NCBI GenBank assembly: GCA_003586115.2
Contig: QVOM02000042.1
Location: forward strand, 76,341,345 to 76,405,344
Direction: 5' to 3'
Length of the DNA: 64,000 bases
Origin: Salvator merianae
Taxonomy: Eukaryota > Chordata > Lepidosauria > Squamata > Teiidae
Made by a program: the position numbers and the translations under genes. The notes under the pieces were generated by a model that ran no database searches, was not told the origin of the DNA, and saw nothing but the letters and a program-made list of their open reading frames with translations. Shown here piece after piece: positions 44,979-57,600 of this stretch (its first letter is position 1; every line of letters begins with the position of its first letter).

Positions 44979-46402
44979 ATCAGGGCAAGCCAGGAATGAA
45001 ATGCAGGGATTGAACCAGTAAACTATTCAGGTCAACCCCCCATCTATTCGGTTCTAAAATGAACTGAGCTCCTTGAACTTAGGGGAGGTTCAGTTCATCA
45101 CATTGCCCCAGAACACCTTCCAGTCCATACCCAAAACAGTTTGAATTAGAAAGTTTGCAAATCTCTAGAACACAATGGTGTTATGTTATCTGTGAGCTTT
45201 TCTAAAAAAATACCCTATTTTGTACCATATAAGTCTACCCCCTCTACCCCAGCCTTTGCCAACTTATTGATCAAACATGTCTTATGACTTCACAAGGTGC
45301 CCTCCAAAATAATCTCAAACTCAAGGGATATAGATGACAGTGATATTCTGGAAGTCTTTTGCCTCTCTGTTTAGCAGAGGATTTGGTTTCTTTTCTGCTT
45401 AACACCCACAAAACCAATGGACAAATAAGACCGAACAAATCAAAATGTTGAATAATATATACATTTTTTAATTAATTTTTGCCAAAACCAGTGGATCAAA
45501 TTTAGTCAAATTTCTTTAGTCAAATTTGTCTACAACCACACTGTCCACGCCAGTACTAAGCTCTCCCCTTCCAAGGCCTACCTCCATGGACCACTGTCTA
45601 GAGGTGATGTTCTCCATTACTGAGGTGCTCATGTCTCCTGAACCAATTTGTCTGTTACGCTGGCTGAAGCCAAAGCCATCTGCAAAGCTCAGACTAATAA
45701 AGTCTGGCTCATCAGGCAAACAACTTCAGATTGAAGACAAGATTTGTCTATCCACCAGTCACCTCTCTCCTCATCCTTTGAAGAAACTTGATGCTTATTT
45801 TATAGAGCTCTACCAAATCTTGCTTTCCAGGATCCAATGGGACCAGGATCAATATGGATTTAGATGGATTATCAAGAAGTTTCTGAAGACATGTTTCTGC
45901 TATGTCTGGACCTTATATTCTGCCCACTGGCTGTGCATGAAACAAAAACTTGGGTATCCCCTCACACTGTTGGAATTCAGTCAATTCCACAATTGCACCA
46001 CTCAAAGACGTTTAACATTGGTTAGTTTATTTGTCTATCTGCACAAATATGGAAGCTTTTCCCTCAGGATCTCTGGAAGACTTTTTTTCACTGCTGACAC
46101 ATTCTATTTGAGGTTAGTGGCTGACTATTGAGGCAGGGAAAAATAATTTCTATTGACTTCATTGGCAGTTTTCTTGTAAAATAAATGCCACCTGTGCTTC
46201 CTGGCCTCACAGTCAGCACAGTGTTTATGACATGCTGACATCATCAAGCCAGGAAGCAGTAACACAAATCACAGAATACTCCTTCAGAAATTATGTCTGT
46301 ACTAACTTGAACCCACTGTTGCAGATTCAGATGATAGAAACATGATGCTTTAAAAAACTTACAAAGAAGGCATATGGATTCTGTGCCAAATCACCACCAA
46401 AA
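44979..46402. other. Unassigned; 201-codon open frame
   Basis: A plus-strand frame at 45526-46131 is open for 201 codons, with no domain I can name (starts MSTTTLSTPVLSSPLP, includes LKKLDAYFIELYQILL). A minus-strand frame at 45719-45516 gives 67 codons (FADGFGFSQRNRQIGSGDMS). They overlap, so at most one is real. I do not claim a gene. 45195-45250 has an ATAAGTCTACCCCC string typical of mariner MITE ends. Confidence 0.25.
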
Positions 46403-46410
46403 AACCCAAA

Positions 46411-47206
46411 TAGAGATGTGCCTACTGGTTCAGGCCTGAATCTGTTTGAATCAAACAGGGGCATTTGAAAGATTCTGGTTTGAACCAAACACCCTGCCTG
46501 TTCAAAAACAGGGTTCAAATTTATACCAAGCAAAGGAATTGTCCTGTTGCACCAAACAATGAGAATTTTCAGCCCCAATCAATCAGCAGGCAACAGGCTA
46601 CAAATGGCAGTTGACTTTTACTAACTGCAGCCATAAATCTTGTACAAGACAATTTTATTACCTAATCCAGAGGAGCAGAGAAGCAAGGTCAACAAGGCAG
46701 GAGTCAGTCAAGAAGCCAGGGTGAGTCAGTCTGAGTGAACCTGATGCAGGTTCTTCCTGGCTTTTTATCCCTCAGGATCAGAGTCAGAGTTTGACAGGTG
46801 GGGAGGGCATGGACAGCATTGTTTCCTCTTTTGCTTTAGTCTTAAAGCCCTAAGCCTTTTAACCTTCTCCTGTCCCTGCTGTCTAGGAAGAGATCTCTCC
46901 ATCTCTGGGCTATGGAAAGACACAGGTCCTGGAGAATCTGTTCCACTTGGGTCAGGGTCACTGTGTCCTGGTACCCTGTCCTCATCTGAGGATTCCAAGG
47001 AATCAGCTTCCACTGGTACAGGACAGGCCATGACGAGTGTACAAACAAATCTAGTGAACACGCCCTGTTTGATCTGAAGTTCAAAGGTGTTTGAATCAAA
47101 CTGAACATCCTGCCATCTGAAGAAAAAAGTTCAGATTCAAACCGAGTGAAGGATTGCTTGGTTTGATACAAACCGAAGAGTCAGTTTAAGTTCATGCACA
47201 TCTCTA
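46411..47206. mobile_element. hAT-type element with nested LTR
   Basis: Inverted ends TAGAGATGTGCC and (reverse complement) TAGAGATGTGCA, with a perfect 8-bp duplication AACCCAAA at 46403-46410 and 47207-47214. Subterminal GGTTTGAA / TTTGAATC motifs repeat on both sides. The central ~420 bp (46612-47035) is a separate LTR-like piece. No transposase frame. Confidence 0.85.
46612..47035 (-). mobile_element. Solo LTR-like insert (Gypsy-like?)
   Basis: On the minus strand it has a TATA-like GGATAAAAAGCC (46759-46770) and, about 100 bp downstream, an AATAAA (46654-46659), and begins near TCGTCATGGCC (LTRs of this kind start TGTCATGGCC). Boundaries are approximate and I found no clean duplication. 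It splits the two halves of the hAT element. Confidence 0.5.
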
Positions 47207-47431
47207 AACCCAAATCATTTCAAAAGTAACATGTTGCAGAAATGTAACTTAATAAGGCAAAATGTTGCTCTGGCTCCTACAGGTGAATTTGGTCCTCAGG
47301 TGTTCCTCTGAAGATGCCCAGGGATGTACCATTAAGACCCAATCCAGTGCTAGTGTGTGGTGAGATTATGGAAAAAACAGTTCTTTCTCATGCAACTGCA
47401 TCCTGGGTTTCTCTTGGTAGATGGTGCCTGA

Positions 47432-47608
47432 GGCTGCACTCACATGTAGTAAAAAAAAAAAAGCACCTCTGAGCTGGCTTAGAGACAGCTTAGGGTCAGT
47501 TTGCTAGTAGGATCATTCAAATGCCACCCTGCGTTTTCCACTATCATGAACGTTCTAGGCTAAAAGAGGTGGATTAGAGATGGGATAAGAACGTGAATAA
47601 GAGCAGCC
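47432..47608. mobile_element. MITE family C copy
   Basis: Starts GGCTGCACTCACATG and ends CAGCC, between TGA (47429-47431) and TAA (47609-47611). Core ATCATGAACGTTCTAGGC and AGAGGTGGATTAGAG match 34580. Confidence 0.75.
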
Positions 47609-47800
47609 TAAGTCTCTCTCATATTAGACCAACACTTTTTCTACTGTACAAACCAGTATGCCTTTGCTCTGTATGTACCCAGTAGAAACACAGAGCAAAC
47701 TTTATAGCCAGCTGACATTAGCAGCAACACCATCGGTGGAAAATAAGAGCACTGCAACACCTGTTTCTCCCATCACACCAGCTAAGACAATTTAACACCT

Positions 47801-47999
47801 GTTGTTGTTGGGTACCACTGAGTCGTGACTGATTCCTGGTGACTTCATGGGCACCTCCCTGGGCACCTCTATGCAGCTTTCTTGGCAGAGATAGAGAAGT
47901 GGTTTGCAGTTGCCTGCTTCTGGGGAGAGGCTGGGAATCAAGCCGGTGACCCTCTGCTTTCCAGGCAGTTTGCTCAACCACTGAGCTACAGTCACACCT
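47801..47999 (-). mobile_element. tRNA-derived SINE
   Basis: On the minus strand: A box TAGCTCAGTGG (complement of 47979-47989) and B box GGCTTGATTCCC (complement of 47933-47944), about 35 bp apart as in tRNA promoters, followed by a body ending in (CAA)n at 47801. This is an RNA polymerase III SINE. It resembles SINEs found in squamates but I do not name the family. Confidence 0.78.
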
Positions 48000-49634
48000 T
48001 AACACCTGCACCTCTGGCAAATCCCTGGTCCTCAGGACTCTATAACTACTGTCATGTACACAGATCACAAAGGAACAAAATCCACATCTTCAAAAAAAGG
48101 AAAAAGGAGAACGATAAAAAGAGAAGGTTCCTAAAATAGTTGCAATTTCTGTTTTTAAAAGAAGGAGGGAAGCAAGCACTGCATATTGTTGCAAAATGCA
48201 AAAATATATCCAACCAAAGCCCTTTGAACCTTGCTGGAAACTGCCTGCTTCTGTCCATGCCTGGCTGAGCTGAATTTTCTCTGTTTCCTATATTGAAAGC
48301 GATTTCTCTGAGCCTTGTGTATCCTTCAGCTCAGAGATTGTCTCGCGGTAGCAAGAATGGAAGAATAATTTTGCTTGTTACAGGAAAGAACCTGCCATTT
48401 ATCTAATTATCCCATCTTTATCAAGCTTATGAATAGCTCTCAGTGGCGCTTTTCAGGTAGAGTATATGAAAGAAGTCAGAGCACTCTGCCTGCCAGCACT
48501 CCAAGCAGCAGGATGCTATAGTTTTGTCATTTTCAAATGCTCACCATTTGTGATACACCTGGAAGAACAATAATTCTCCTCCTGGAACGGAGATGCAGCA
48601 ATTACCTAGGCACACATGATCCCCCAGAGCACCGGCTCAGAACACAGTCTACGACAATAGCACAAAGCTATTCCTGAAATGGCATTTGAAGCACAGTACC
48701 GGCAACTTGAATAGCTTGTTAATGGTGGCAAAAGTCAGATTCTTCACCACTTGATGACTAACATGGTGAGTCAATTTTTGACATTCAAAGATTCCTTAAA
48801 CAGATAATATATTTAGGCAAAATTGGACAGGAATATCAAAGAAACTGTGTCCCAAATAAGGCAATCAAGGGTGACTGCAGGAATCATCAGCCACTTAGTA
48901 ATACAGTGCTGAAAAACCTAAGCCAAATGCAGCAAATAAGTGAATGGAAGGCTACGATTTTCATAACAGCATTCAAAATGTCATTATTTTCAAGTACATT
49001 TCTTCCACAGATGTATAAAAATTGGCTGAGATTTTCCTTCATGATATACAATTTCCTTGCTATTTGCTATATCTAGAGGTCCTTTCTCTTTTTCCCAAAT
49101 GTATTTTTAATACCCTCAAAAAGCTAGGTATACTGATATCCATTTATAGTCAACAGGATTTACACAAGGTAACCCAGAACACAATTATAGATCTACACTG
49201 CCTACCGCACTAATGAGGGCACACAGAAGTCTCTCCTTGATTTTTGAAGCTATTTTGGTTCCAGTGGGTTCCCAGAACCTATGGAGACTTAAAAAGAAAA
49301 CTGTGAAGTCAACCTTGCCTTTGAACATTTGTCAGTTTCCTTCCTCTTCTTCCATCTCCAGCGCTGGGAATTAGGGACTAGAGAAAAAATGAAATTTCAA
49401 CTATCTTCAAAATTGAGAGCTGGCTGGCCACTTGGTCACATCCATGCAGTTTATTTGACAAAGATAACAAATACTTTGCTACATCTTATTCTAAGCAGAA
49501 ACTGGTGATCAACAAATCAGTTATCCAAGTTACTCTGTCTCAAGCTACAACCATCTCTCTTTGGCAACAAGAAATTTGTTAAGTTATGCCTTTCATAGAG
49601 CAACCAGCTAGAAAGCATACTAATAATTAACATT
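48000..49634. other. Unassigned; possible conserved non-coding stretch at 48240-48760
   Basis: No coding frames or repeat ends. 48240-48760 has even composition and lacks any repeat signature; it is a candidate for cross-species conservation testing only. Confidence 0.25.
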
Positions 49635-50119
49635 GGCTGTATCCAGACACGTCCTAAAATCCAGGATTATCCTAGGGCTATGTTGGAATAGCCACACATA
49701 CTTGAGGCAATCACAACACAGCCCCAGGAAAAAGGGGTGGAATCCCACATTATCACTGCTTGAGGAAAATCAGCTCCCACTCCAGGTTTTCATAAACTAG
49801 TGATATGGGTTTATCTGTCTGGAAACTTGCTCCCATGATCTTCAGCCTGGAAATGGCCATTGTGCATGCACTGGGTTGAAACTGGGCTGGAAATGGCCAC
49901 CAAACATGCACAGGGACCTGCAATCATGCACTTCTGGGTATTTCATGCCATCAATATACCTGGATGTACACAGTGCACTATTGCGGGAGCAAGCATCCAG
50001 ACGGGTAAGGGCACATGCTTGCCCCACGATTTTGCCTTGCTATCTGGCAGGGATGTTGAGAGACAACTGCAGGATCTAAACAAGATTCCACATTTTCCTC
50101 TTGCTGTCTGGGGGTAGCC
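49635..50119. mobile_element. MITE family D, copy 1
   Basis: Left end GGCTGTATCCAGACA, right end (reverse complement) GGCTACCCCCAGACA; flanks ATT and ATA (two of three). The interior shares TGCACTTCTGGGTATTTCA with the copy at 60617, in opposite orientation. No coding frame of note. Confidence 0.7.
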
Positions 50120-50230
50120 ATAGTTTTCGTAATTAGGCTACACCTAAAAGCTATGGCTTTCACAAAAGTACCTGCACATTAGCATTATTCCCAAAGAAAT
50201 CTGGAGAGAGGAGAAACTGCTGAATTTTTG

Positions 50231-50432
50231 CTCAGTGTAATAAAAAAAAGAAGTGGTTCAAAATGCCTTACCAACGGTTGCCTGTGGCACTTGTGTTCTC
50301 ATCCCATCTCCAATCCACCTTTTCTAGAATGTTCATGAGAGGAGGGGAGGGGCAGACTGGCATGTAAACAATCCCCCCTGAGAACTATTTCTATATCACA
50401 TCAGAGGTGTTTTTTTCTACTGGTGTAAATGC
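50231..50432. mobile_element. MITE family C copy, eroded ends
   Basis: Shared core CCACCTTTTCTAGAATGTTC, ATGAGAGGAGGGGAGGGGC and ACAATCCCCCCTGAG, in the orientation of 58194. Both termini are degraded, so no duplication is visible. Confidence 0.7.
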
Positions 50433-51206
50433 ATTCAAGATTCTACTTTGCAGCCCTCTGTTGAAGTTTGGTGGTTTGGTGTCTGAATAAAAATAAAATT
50501 CTGCCCAGCTATATCAGTAAAGATGTCTCCTATTGCAACAGCTGACACAGAAATCCATATTGTTTTGCCATTTTCAGTGTCTATTGAAATATTAACACAC
50601 TTGGAAACAATTATTTTGTGGAGCTTGGCAGCTAGATGTAATGCAGAACAAGTCTTTTCTCCCCACCCAGCTTTTGTCTGTCCACAGATGGCAATGCAGA
50701 TATGTACAATTATCAATGGCTGGAACAATGAAAGCCCCGTGAACAATGGAAGCTAGCAGCATTATAAAACCATCCTCCCTGCATATCTTAACAAGTCTGT
50801 CAGCAAAATTATTCACTGTGGCATCATGGACTGGAAGTTGTTCATGGAAAGGATGAAGCAGTGAGATCTCATGGGAAAATAAATTAATAGTGTCTCTGAT
50901 AGCCAAAGCCTCTCCTTTCTGCACCCACTTTTTTGTTTATTTTTTAAATCAAGAGAACATACAGTGTAATGTAACGGAATGGCTATAGTGATAGATGGAA
51001 TTCTTGGGGACCAGGATTCAAAAAACAAAAATAAATAAAAAGATCCCCCACAGGATGTGCCAACCCAATTAAGGCAGGCTGAATATTACTTACCTGACTT
51101 AATAAATTGCTAACAGCACTTTCATCTTGTCTGGATCTCTAGTTTCTGTTAGTTCAATCTTGTTCAGTCCATTGATATATCCAAGCCCTGAGTTCAATTA
51201 AAAAAC
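50433..51206. other. No identified feature
   Basis: Plus- and minus-strand frames to 110 codons overlap here without recognisable domains. No repeat end seen. Confidence 0.35.
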
Positions 51207-51209
51207 TGA

Positions 51210-52009
51210 GGCCACAGTCACACCTTAACTATAAAGTTGCTTCAGCCCTCTTGTGCTCTCAGAGTCCACACCCCAAAATCCATTTCCATACTTTTTGTGA
51301 ACTGCTGTGCCAGGAAAAGGACTATTCTTTAAGTGGATTTTGTCAGCACTCAGGATGTTTTGCCTCATTAAGGTGTCCTGGGGGCTTTCTCTCTCACTGC
51401 CATAGCAAACCCACAGGGAACCATGCAGCCCTCCATCTATCACACAGTTAAAGCCACTAAATCAAGCCACACACACACGTGTGCACAGGGTGGTGACGGG
51501 AACTTCTGACTTAACCCTCACTGCCCTGCATATTTATTCCAATCAGTCAAGGAGCATGTCTCTGAGAAAGCACAGAATGCCCCCCCTGGGGCCAAGATGA
51601 ACAGCCCAGCTGGACAAGCTTCAGCATGCCATGCATTCTGTGCTTCCTCAGAGACATGCTCCTTGACTGATTGGAATAAATATGCAGGGCAGTTTGAGTC
51701 AGAAGTTCCCTACATCAGCAGCAAAGACGGGAGTCTTCCCTTTCCTCCCGCTTCCAGGGTTAAATTAGGGGGAGATCTGGTGTGGGGGAGTGATTAAAGA
51801 AATTGGAGCTCTCTCTTCTGGACAAGATTTGTTCACACTGCAGCAAAAAGCAGAGGGGAAGTGGCATTGTAACAGGGGCAGCAGAGGCACGGACATTGCA
51901 ACACCGTCTCTTTCCACCACCCCCAACACTGGGAGAGATGTGATTGCTCACGTCAATAATTTCACAAGTGCCTAAAACAGATTTTTTTTTTAGGGGTGCG
52001 ATTAGGCCC
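51210..52009. mobile_element. MITE family E with a central hairpin
   Basis: Left end GGCCACAGTCACACC, right end (reverse complement) GGGCCTAATCGCACC, direct repeat TGA at 51207-51209 and 52010-52012 (CTGA on both sides). The centre is a long hairpin (51498-51710). No transposase frame. Confidence 0.75.
51498..51710. repeat. Hairpin, ~80-bp arms and 52-bp loop
   Basis: Left arm 51498-51580 and right arm 51633-51710 are reverse complements with only a few differences; identical blocks include TGCCCTGCATATTTATTCC and AATCAGTCAAGGAGCATGTC. The loop is 51581-51632. Confidence 0.9.
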
Positions 52010-52012
52010 TGA

Positions 52013-53152
52013 GATTTCACTTCAGATCGTTAGCTTCTGTGATGGCTTTTAGGATCTTAATTATAAACCTTATTCTACTACTTTCCAGCAATTCATTAGT
52101 ACTTGGGACAAAAATCTCAGATTCTACTGTTGTTGTTTTTTCAGAAATTTTAACTTTTGCAGGAAGTTGAAACATGGAATTTACAGACTTTTCCACCCAT
52201 TGTTCCTCTTTCAATCTCATTAAATGTAACTTGTGAAATGAGTATAGTTCACTACTAAGAGTTTGCCTGAAATGCATCTCTTTCAATGGCCTCAGCATCA
52301 CCCTTGTTGAAGTCTTCTGCTTCACATGGACCAGCTGGCTATGTTATGAGCACTATCTTATGATTGATTTTGCTTTCATACCTTTCAGTTGAATTCTGTA
52401 GCTTCAAACCTTATCTGTGGGTTTGTCAGAACTCACAGTGCATCAAAGTGGAACTCAAAGACCATTTTGTATCTCCAAGATGATCATTTAATTGTATTCA
52501 CGTTGCTCAAACAAAATTGCTTGTCTTGGCTGCCCTCCTAAGCTGCAAGTTGCCTTTGCTTGGAAGTTATTGGCTACCATTTTTGTTAGGTAGCTATCAC
52601 TTCTCATTGAGAAAAGGGAAATGGAGCTTTTTGCTTTTTTCTCCCTTTTTCTTTTTAGTTCTACAAGTTGCTTCAGCAAGCAAGTTCTGGTACAGATATT
52701 TCACACATAATGCTATGATTTGGTTCCTGCAAACCACAGTGCAGTGTAAAGCTGTGACATCATCAGGAAGGAGAATTGCACCAATGGCATTGCAGAGATG
52801 AGACTCACTCAATCAATAATAAATCAATAATAATACTGAGAGCAGATCCAGATTCTTAATAACTCAGTGGTAATGCGGTAGGGAGACCCAAAGTTGTCAG
52901 CATGTCAGCTGAGCTGTGACAGCGAAGCCTGATGCTATATTATTGAACATTTCTGAGGTTGCACTAAACAAAGGAAGTAATATTTTACCAACAACACAAA
53001 AGCAAAAGGAACAAAAATTATTGCCTATTTGACTTGGTTATTTAATGTGACAGCCTTTTTACTTGAGTGCTCTGCAATTAAAAACCTGCTAGCAGGGCTA
53101 GAATATTGACCTATGTTTATCTATTTCAAGTATTCATATTCCAACCTTCACC
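52013..53152. other. No identified feature
   Basis: A 102-codon minus-strand frame (52325-52017) is not recognised. No repeat ends seen. Confidence 0.35.
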
Positions 53153-53830
53153 CTACCTAAGGCAGGTTGCCAGATGTAATAAAAACAATATAAGCATACA
53201 TTTAAACATACATATGTGGGCGGGGTTAACCCATTTTTTATCTATAAATTCTAGTTCCAAAGTTCTAATTAATTGAAATGCTTCTTGATATCCCTTCAGA
53301 CTGGGAATTTTCCAGCCTCCTCCTTCTTCTTGTCCATTTAAGATAGTATTAATTATTCTCAATCTTTTATTACCAAAGACCCATCATCTTATTATTTTCT
53401 TATCATTTTCACATGTATTGTTTCAGGGAGGGTCTGTAATAAATAAATAAATCTTAGGTAATATCATCATATTCAAGCCCTTTTCCTCTTCAAAATATTC
53501 ATATTTTCCTTTTCCACCCAATTATTTATTGAGTTTTTTCCATATTTGATTATTTCATGGTCCCCTGTTCTTTAGACTTCTCATTATCTAAACTCCCAAG
53601 TATTTAATCTTTTTATACCGTAATTTTAATCTTGTCTTTTGATTCATTTTCCTTTGTTCTTCAGGTTTTGTGTTAATAAACATTATTTCTGACATCATAT
53701 ACCCTGTTATTTTTTTTATTCTCTCTTATTTAATTTGCTAGGGGTTCCATTGCTAGAAGGAATAACAAGGGTGATAGAGGGCATCCTTGCTTAATTCCAT
53801 GAAGAATTTCTAGTTTCCTGAATATAAACA
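53153..53830 (-). pseudogene. L1 ORF2 reverse transcriptase fragment
   Basis: Minus-strand reading gives GIKQGCPLSPLLFLLAMEPL (RT motif B region) near 53740-53800, then an L1-type stretch with RLKLRYKKIKYLGV, WKKLNK, GKGKYEYFEEEKGLNMMI, and 53362-53153 EEGGGWKIPSLKGYQEAFQL. Frames are shifted and contain stops. The palm motif A lies outside. Truncated at both ends. Confidence 0.75.
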
Positions 53831-54384
53831 TACATAAAAAACATACTTAAAATATAACTCTCCCACCATAGCAGGATAACTTTCAGAGGGCGCTAAACAT
53901 CAAATGCCTGGGTAAAGAGGGTATGCAGGGCAATGAATAAAACAGTATCTTTTACTTGCTCAAAAGGAAAAGCAGCATTTTTTTCAGTGTCTGGAAAGTT
54001 TTTTTGTTTGCTTTGTTAGCAGCAAGAGAAAATGAGAAGAGAGCAAGGCTACATCTCCATGCAAGGAAAGGGACAGCCCTGGGGCAATCAGAATGACTTT
54101 ACAATATGCCCCCGACCCATTTCGGTGATTAAAAAGAAGTAATCCTTCCAAAAGAGAGGAATGAAGAGTTGTGAGGGTACATTTGCCACATGGAATGTAA
54201 TGGAGACAGTATGTGATATGGCCAGATGCCTGCTCCTGAAGTGGTGGAGGAACAGGAGAAAATCACCACAACATGAGTATTTTAAAAAAGAAATTGGAAG
54301 CTGTGTGAGTATTTCAATATCTGGTTTAAAAAAAAAAAACCTAGGATAAAACAAGTCTCAAATGCCTGAAATGAAAATAATACA
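53831..54384. other. No identified feature
   Basis: No gene. A 62-codon plus-strand frame at 54161 is unrecognised. Confidence 0.35.
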
Positions 54385-54649
54385 AAGAACCGCAGAAAGT
54401 TTCAGGAAATACAGGACAATTGACAGAATATATTGATATATTGACTATATCTGATAAAATAAAAATATAACAAACATATAAAATTGCACTGACAAAATAT
54501 ACACTACAACAAAATGTCCATTGACAAACTGAATATATAACAAAATTAAATGGTGTATGTATTTATTATTTTTATCAGAAATCATTATTATTCTATTTCA
54601 GTATATACTGTTAATTGTCCTGTATTTCCTGAAACTTTCTGAGGTTCTT
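54385..54649. repeat. AT-rich long inverted repeat (~265 bp)
   Basis: Left arm 54385-54470 and right arm 54563-54649 are reverse complements (identical block AGAAAGTTTCAGGAAATACA, then GGACAATT); loop ~92 bp. Possible palindromic MITE, no duplication found. Confidence 0.82.
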
Positions 54650-57600
54650 CCAAAAAAAAACACCCAAAAACCTACACTATTCAATGGCTTGGATCTCTGG
54701 ATTCTGGTGGAAAAACAAATAAATAAAAAGCCAGGAACTCATAGTTCCAAAAGGAAGGGTGGTATTTCTTGGGTCAAGTTGGGTGGGAGTTTTCAGGTGG
54801 CCAGCCAATTGCTATTTAAATTAGACTTATACTGAATCAAAGTTTGACCTTTCTGAGCTACCCAAAGAGATCCTGGACTGAAAGGTCCTACATTCTGCAA
54901 GCCTGGCCCTCCACAACAATAAGGGGGAAGTGAGTGGCAGGTGAGTGCGAGCAAAACGACAACAGAGCGCTCATCTACTCTCCATCCTGCTCCCTCCTTT
55001 TGACTGCCTCTTTCCCAGGAGGGAGGGCGAGGTCATGCAACGCCTGCAAGGACATTATCACAAAGGAACAGATATCTGGCAATTCCCCAGATTTCCCTGC
55101 TCTGTGCCAAGCATAAGTACATTAGTGCTTGCAGGACGGGTTCTTAAGGCCCTAAGTCATTTCAGCTATTTCTGAATACTTCCACATTAAAAACAGAGAG
55201 CAACTATTTCCAACGTAAACGTGCAAAGCATAACTCACACTCATCCCCTTTCCTTTCTGATTAAGGCATTCAGGCTGTGTCTTTGCTTTTGAACCAGAGG
55301 ACAGGCAATTTCACCATCTCTGCAGTAACAGAGGGAACATCTGTGCAGAATGGCCTAATAGGAGGAACCAGGGCAGCTCAGAGGTTTTAACATTCAGCAG
55401 CAGGAATACTCATGAATTGACCACTATGAGGAAGATCTCCTGGATCTCAGCAGATGTCTTTAACAAATCTCTCCAAAGGGCAAGTCTCTGGGACTAAAGC
55501 AGGATTCTCAGCATGTGCTCCGCCATTCAATGCCATGGATCAGACTATTGAGATCCCTATGGAGAAATGTACCAGAATCACATGCAAAGTCAGTCCGGCA
55601 GAGTTGCTAACTATCACCGAGCAAGCCCAGCATTTTGCGGCGGGGGCGGGGGGCAGCAGGAAGCAACTGTTCAAGCATTTGGCTCACTGCTGAGCTGGTA
55701 TGAGGATACCCTAGTTTCAGTGGTACTGTGTTACAGGAAAGAAGATCAAGCAATATCCTTTGCTGTTTGGTTACATCATCAACATCTGCAACATCATCAG
55801 TGAAAGTGCTTCTGTGGTACAATTTTCTTTCAGTGTTCTGTTCTTGCTGCAATGTGCTAGAAGACCATTAAGGAGCGATAGTAACAATCTCGTTGACCTG
55901 CCTGGTACTTGCGTGCCCTTGACAAATCTCAGTAATAACATTTGCACTCTGCCAAGTTTAAAAGCACTTGCGTTCATCATCCATAACCCAGAGCATTCCC
56001 GTTACACTTGACACCAAGAGAATTAGTTTCTAAAGCATGGCTAATTATGTTTACTGTACAGGGCATTCTAAGGATGTTCAGATAATTTGTTGCACTTGAG
56101 GGCTGAACTGTTAACTTCCCTTCTTGCATGCCCTATATAAGCAACCCAATTCAACTAAATGTAACAAAATGGCTTAAGTGGGATCTTCCTTGCTTGAAGT
56201 GTGAGTATCATTCACGGGGAGTATGCGGCCTTCAGCTGAGTCTCAGATAGCTGCAATGTTGCTGTGAAGAACAGCTTTCCCGGTACAGTTTCTGTTTTCT
56301 GCAATGATATGTGCAGGAAAGGGACAGAAAAGGAGAGGTATCTGCTACAAGGTAAACTCCACAGATGGTGGAGCAATCCAGGCTGCTTGCTGGATTACTC
56401 TGTCTGCACTAGGGAGCAATGACAGTGCATCAGATGTTGCTGAAGCCTCCCAAGCGCAATCCAGCTGTGGACTGCATTTTAGCAGTCCACACACTTACCG
56501 GAAGTGCCTGAATTGCTCCTGGATAGCTGCTTCCACACCCTCTTCCATGTGTGGCACGGTAAGTGGGTATGGTGGTGCAGCTGCAGTTGCACCGTCACGC
56601 ACAACATCCAGATCACCATGGTAATGTATGAGCATGCACCAATTGTTGCTTTGCACACTAGAATAGCAATCCAGCCTGCCCTGGCTGAGCCATTCACACT
56701 CAGACGCTACTGGCCTGGTATGGGGCTGTTCCAGCACACAATATGCAAATGGCCACCGAAGCCCTGGGTCTTTCCCAGCCTCCTACACTATTGTAATACC
56801 ATACTAGGCTGGTAAGTGCAAACCCAGTCACAGTTAAGAAAGAATCGGAACATTCTATAAACATGCAAGCTCTGCCCATTTGCAGCATCTATTCCCCTTA
56901 TGTATCACCAGCATATATGCTCTCATAATTTACATCTGAAAGCATGCAACCATCACTGGAGGTGGCGTCTGGTGGTGGGGAGACTTTCTTTATCTTTGAG
57001 ATGTGTGCATGTGCCAACAGAAAAGCAAGGAACAAATGCTTAGCTCTAGAATCAGTAAAATGAATTTTCAGCAACAAACAGCTCTGTGCCATATTCAGCT
57101 TCTGAAGGGCAATAATTACCTCCTACAAATATCAACTGTGTAGGAAGCAAAAACAAGTAGTGAGTTTCCACCAGGATCTTTCTGAACTGAGGTGTGATAT
57201 AGTAGGAAAGAAAGAGTAGTCTGTAGTAATACTTCAGAAAAAAAAAAAATTCAGCCCTGGCATGTAGTTCTAGTTACCATATCGAGAGCAAGCAAGAATT
57301 TACAGTAGGCAAACTGCCAAAATAATAATAATAATAATAATCAAGGGACTGGAATATTTTGATTATGAAGGAAGTTTACACTCAGAACAACTGAAAGTTC
57401 TATTATATGAAAAACAAATCCCAAATATTGTAATTGTACCTGCATCATACATAAATTCACATACTTAAATATTCCTACAGTTACTTACCTTTTTCCAAAC
57501 TAAAATGCTACCACTGTGGGAACATTTCTTACTTCAGAGCACCTGTATGATATATTCTTTCATGCATAATGATAAAAAAAAAAAAAAAGACAACTTGCAC

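Noticed and set aside
52017..52325. 102-codon minus-strand frame as coding sequence
   Set aside because: No recognised motif; length is within chance for this composition.
56485..56830. Further copy of MITE family B
   Set aside because: Only a CTGCAG-rich core is similar; the ends do not match the family.
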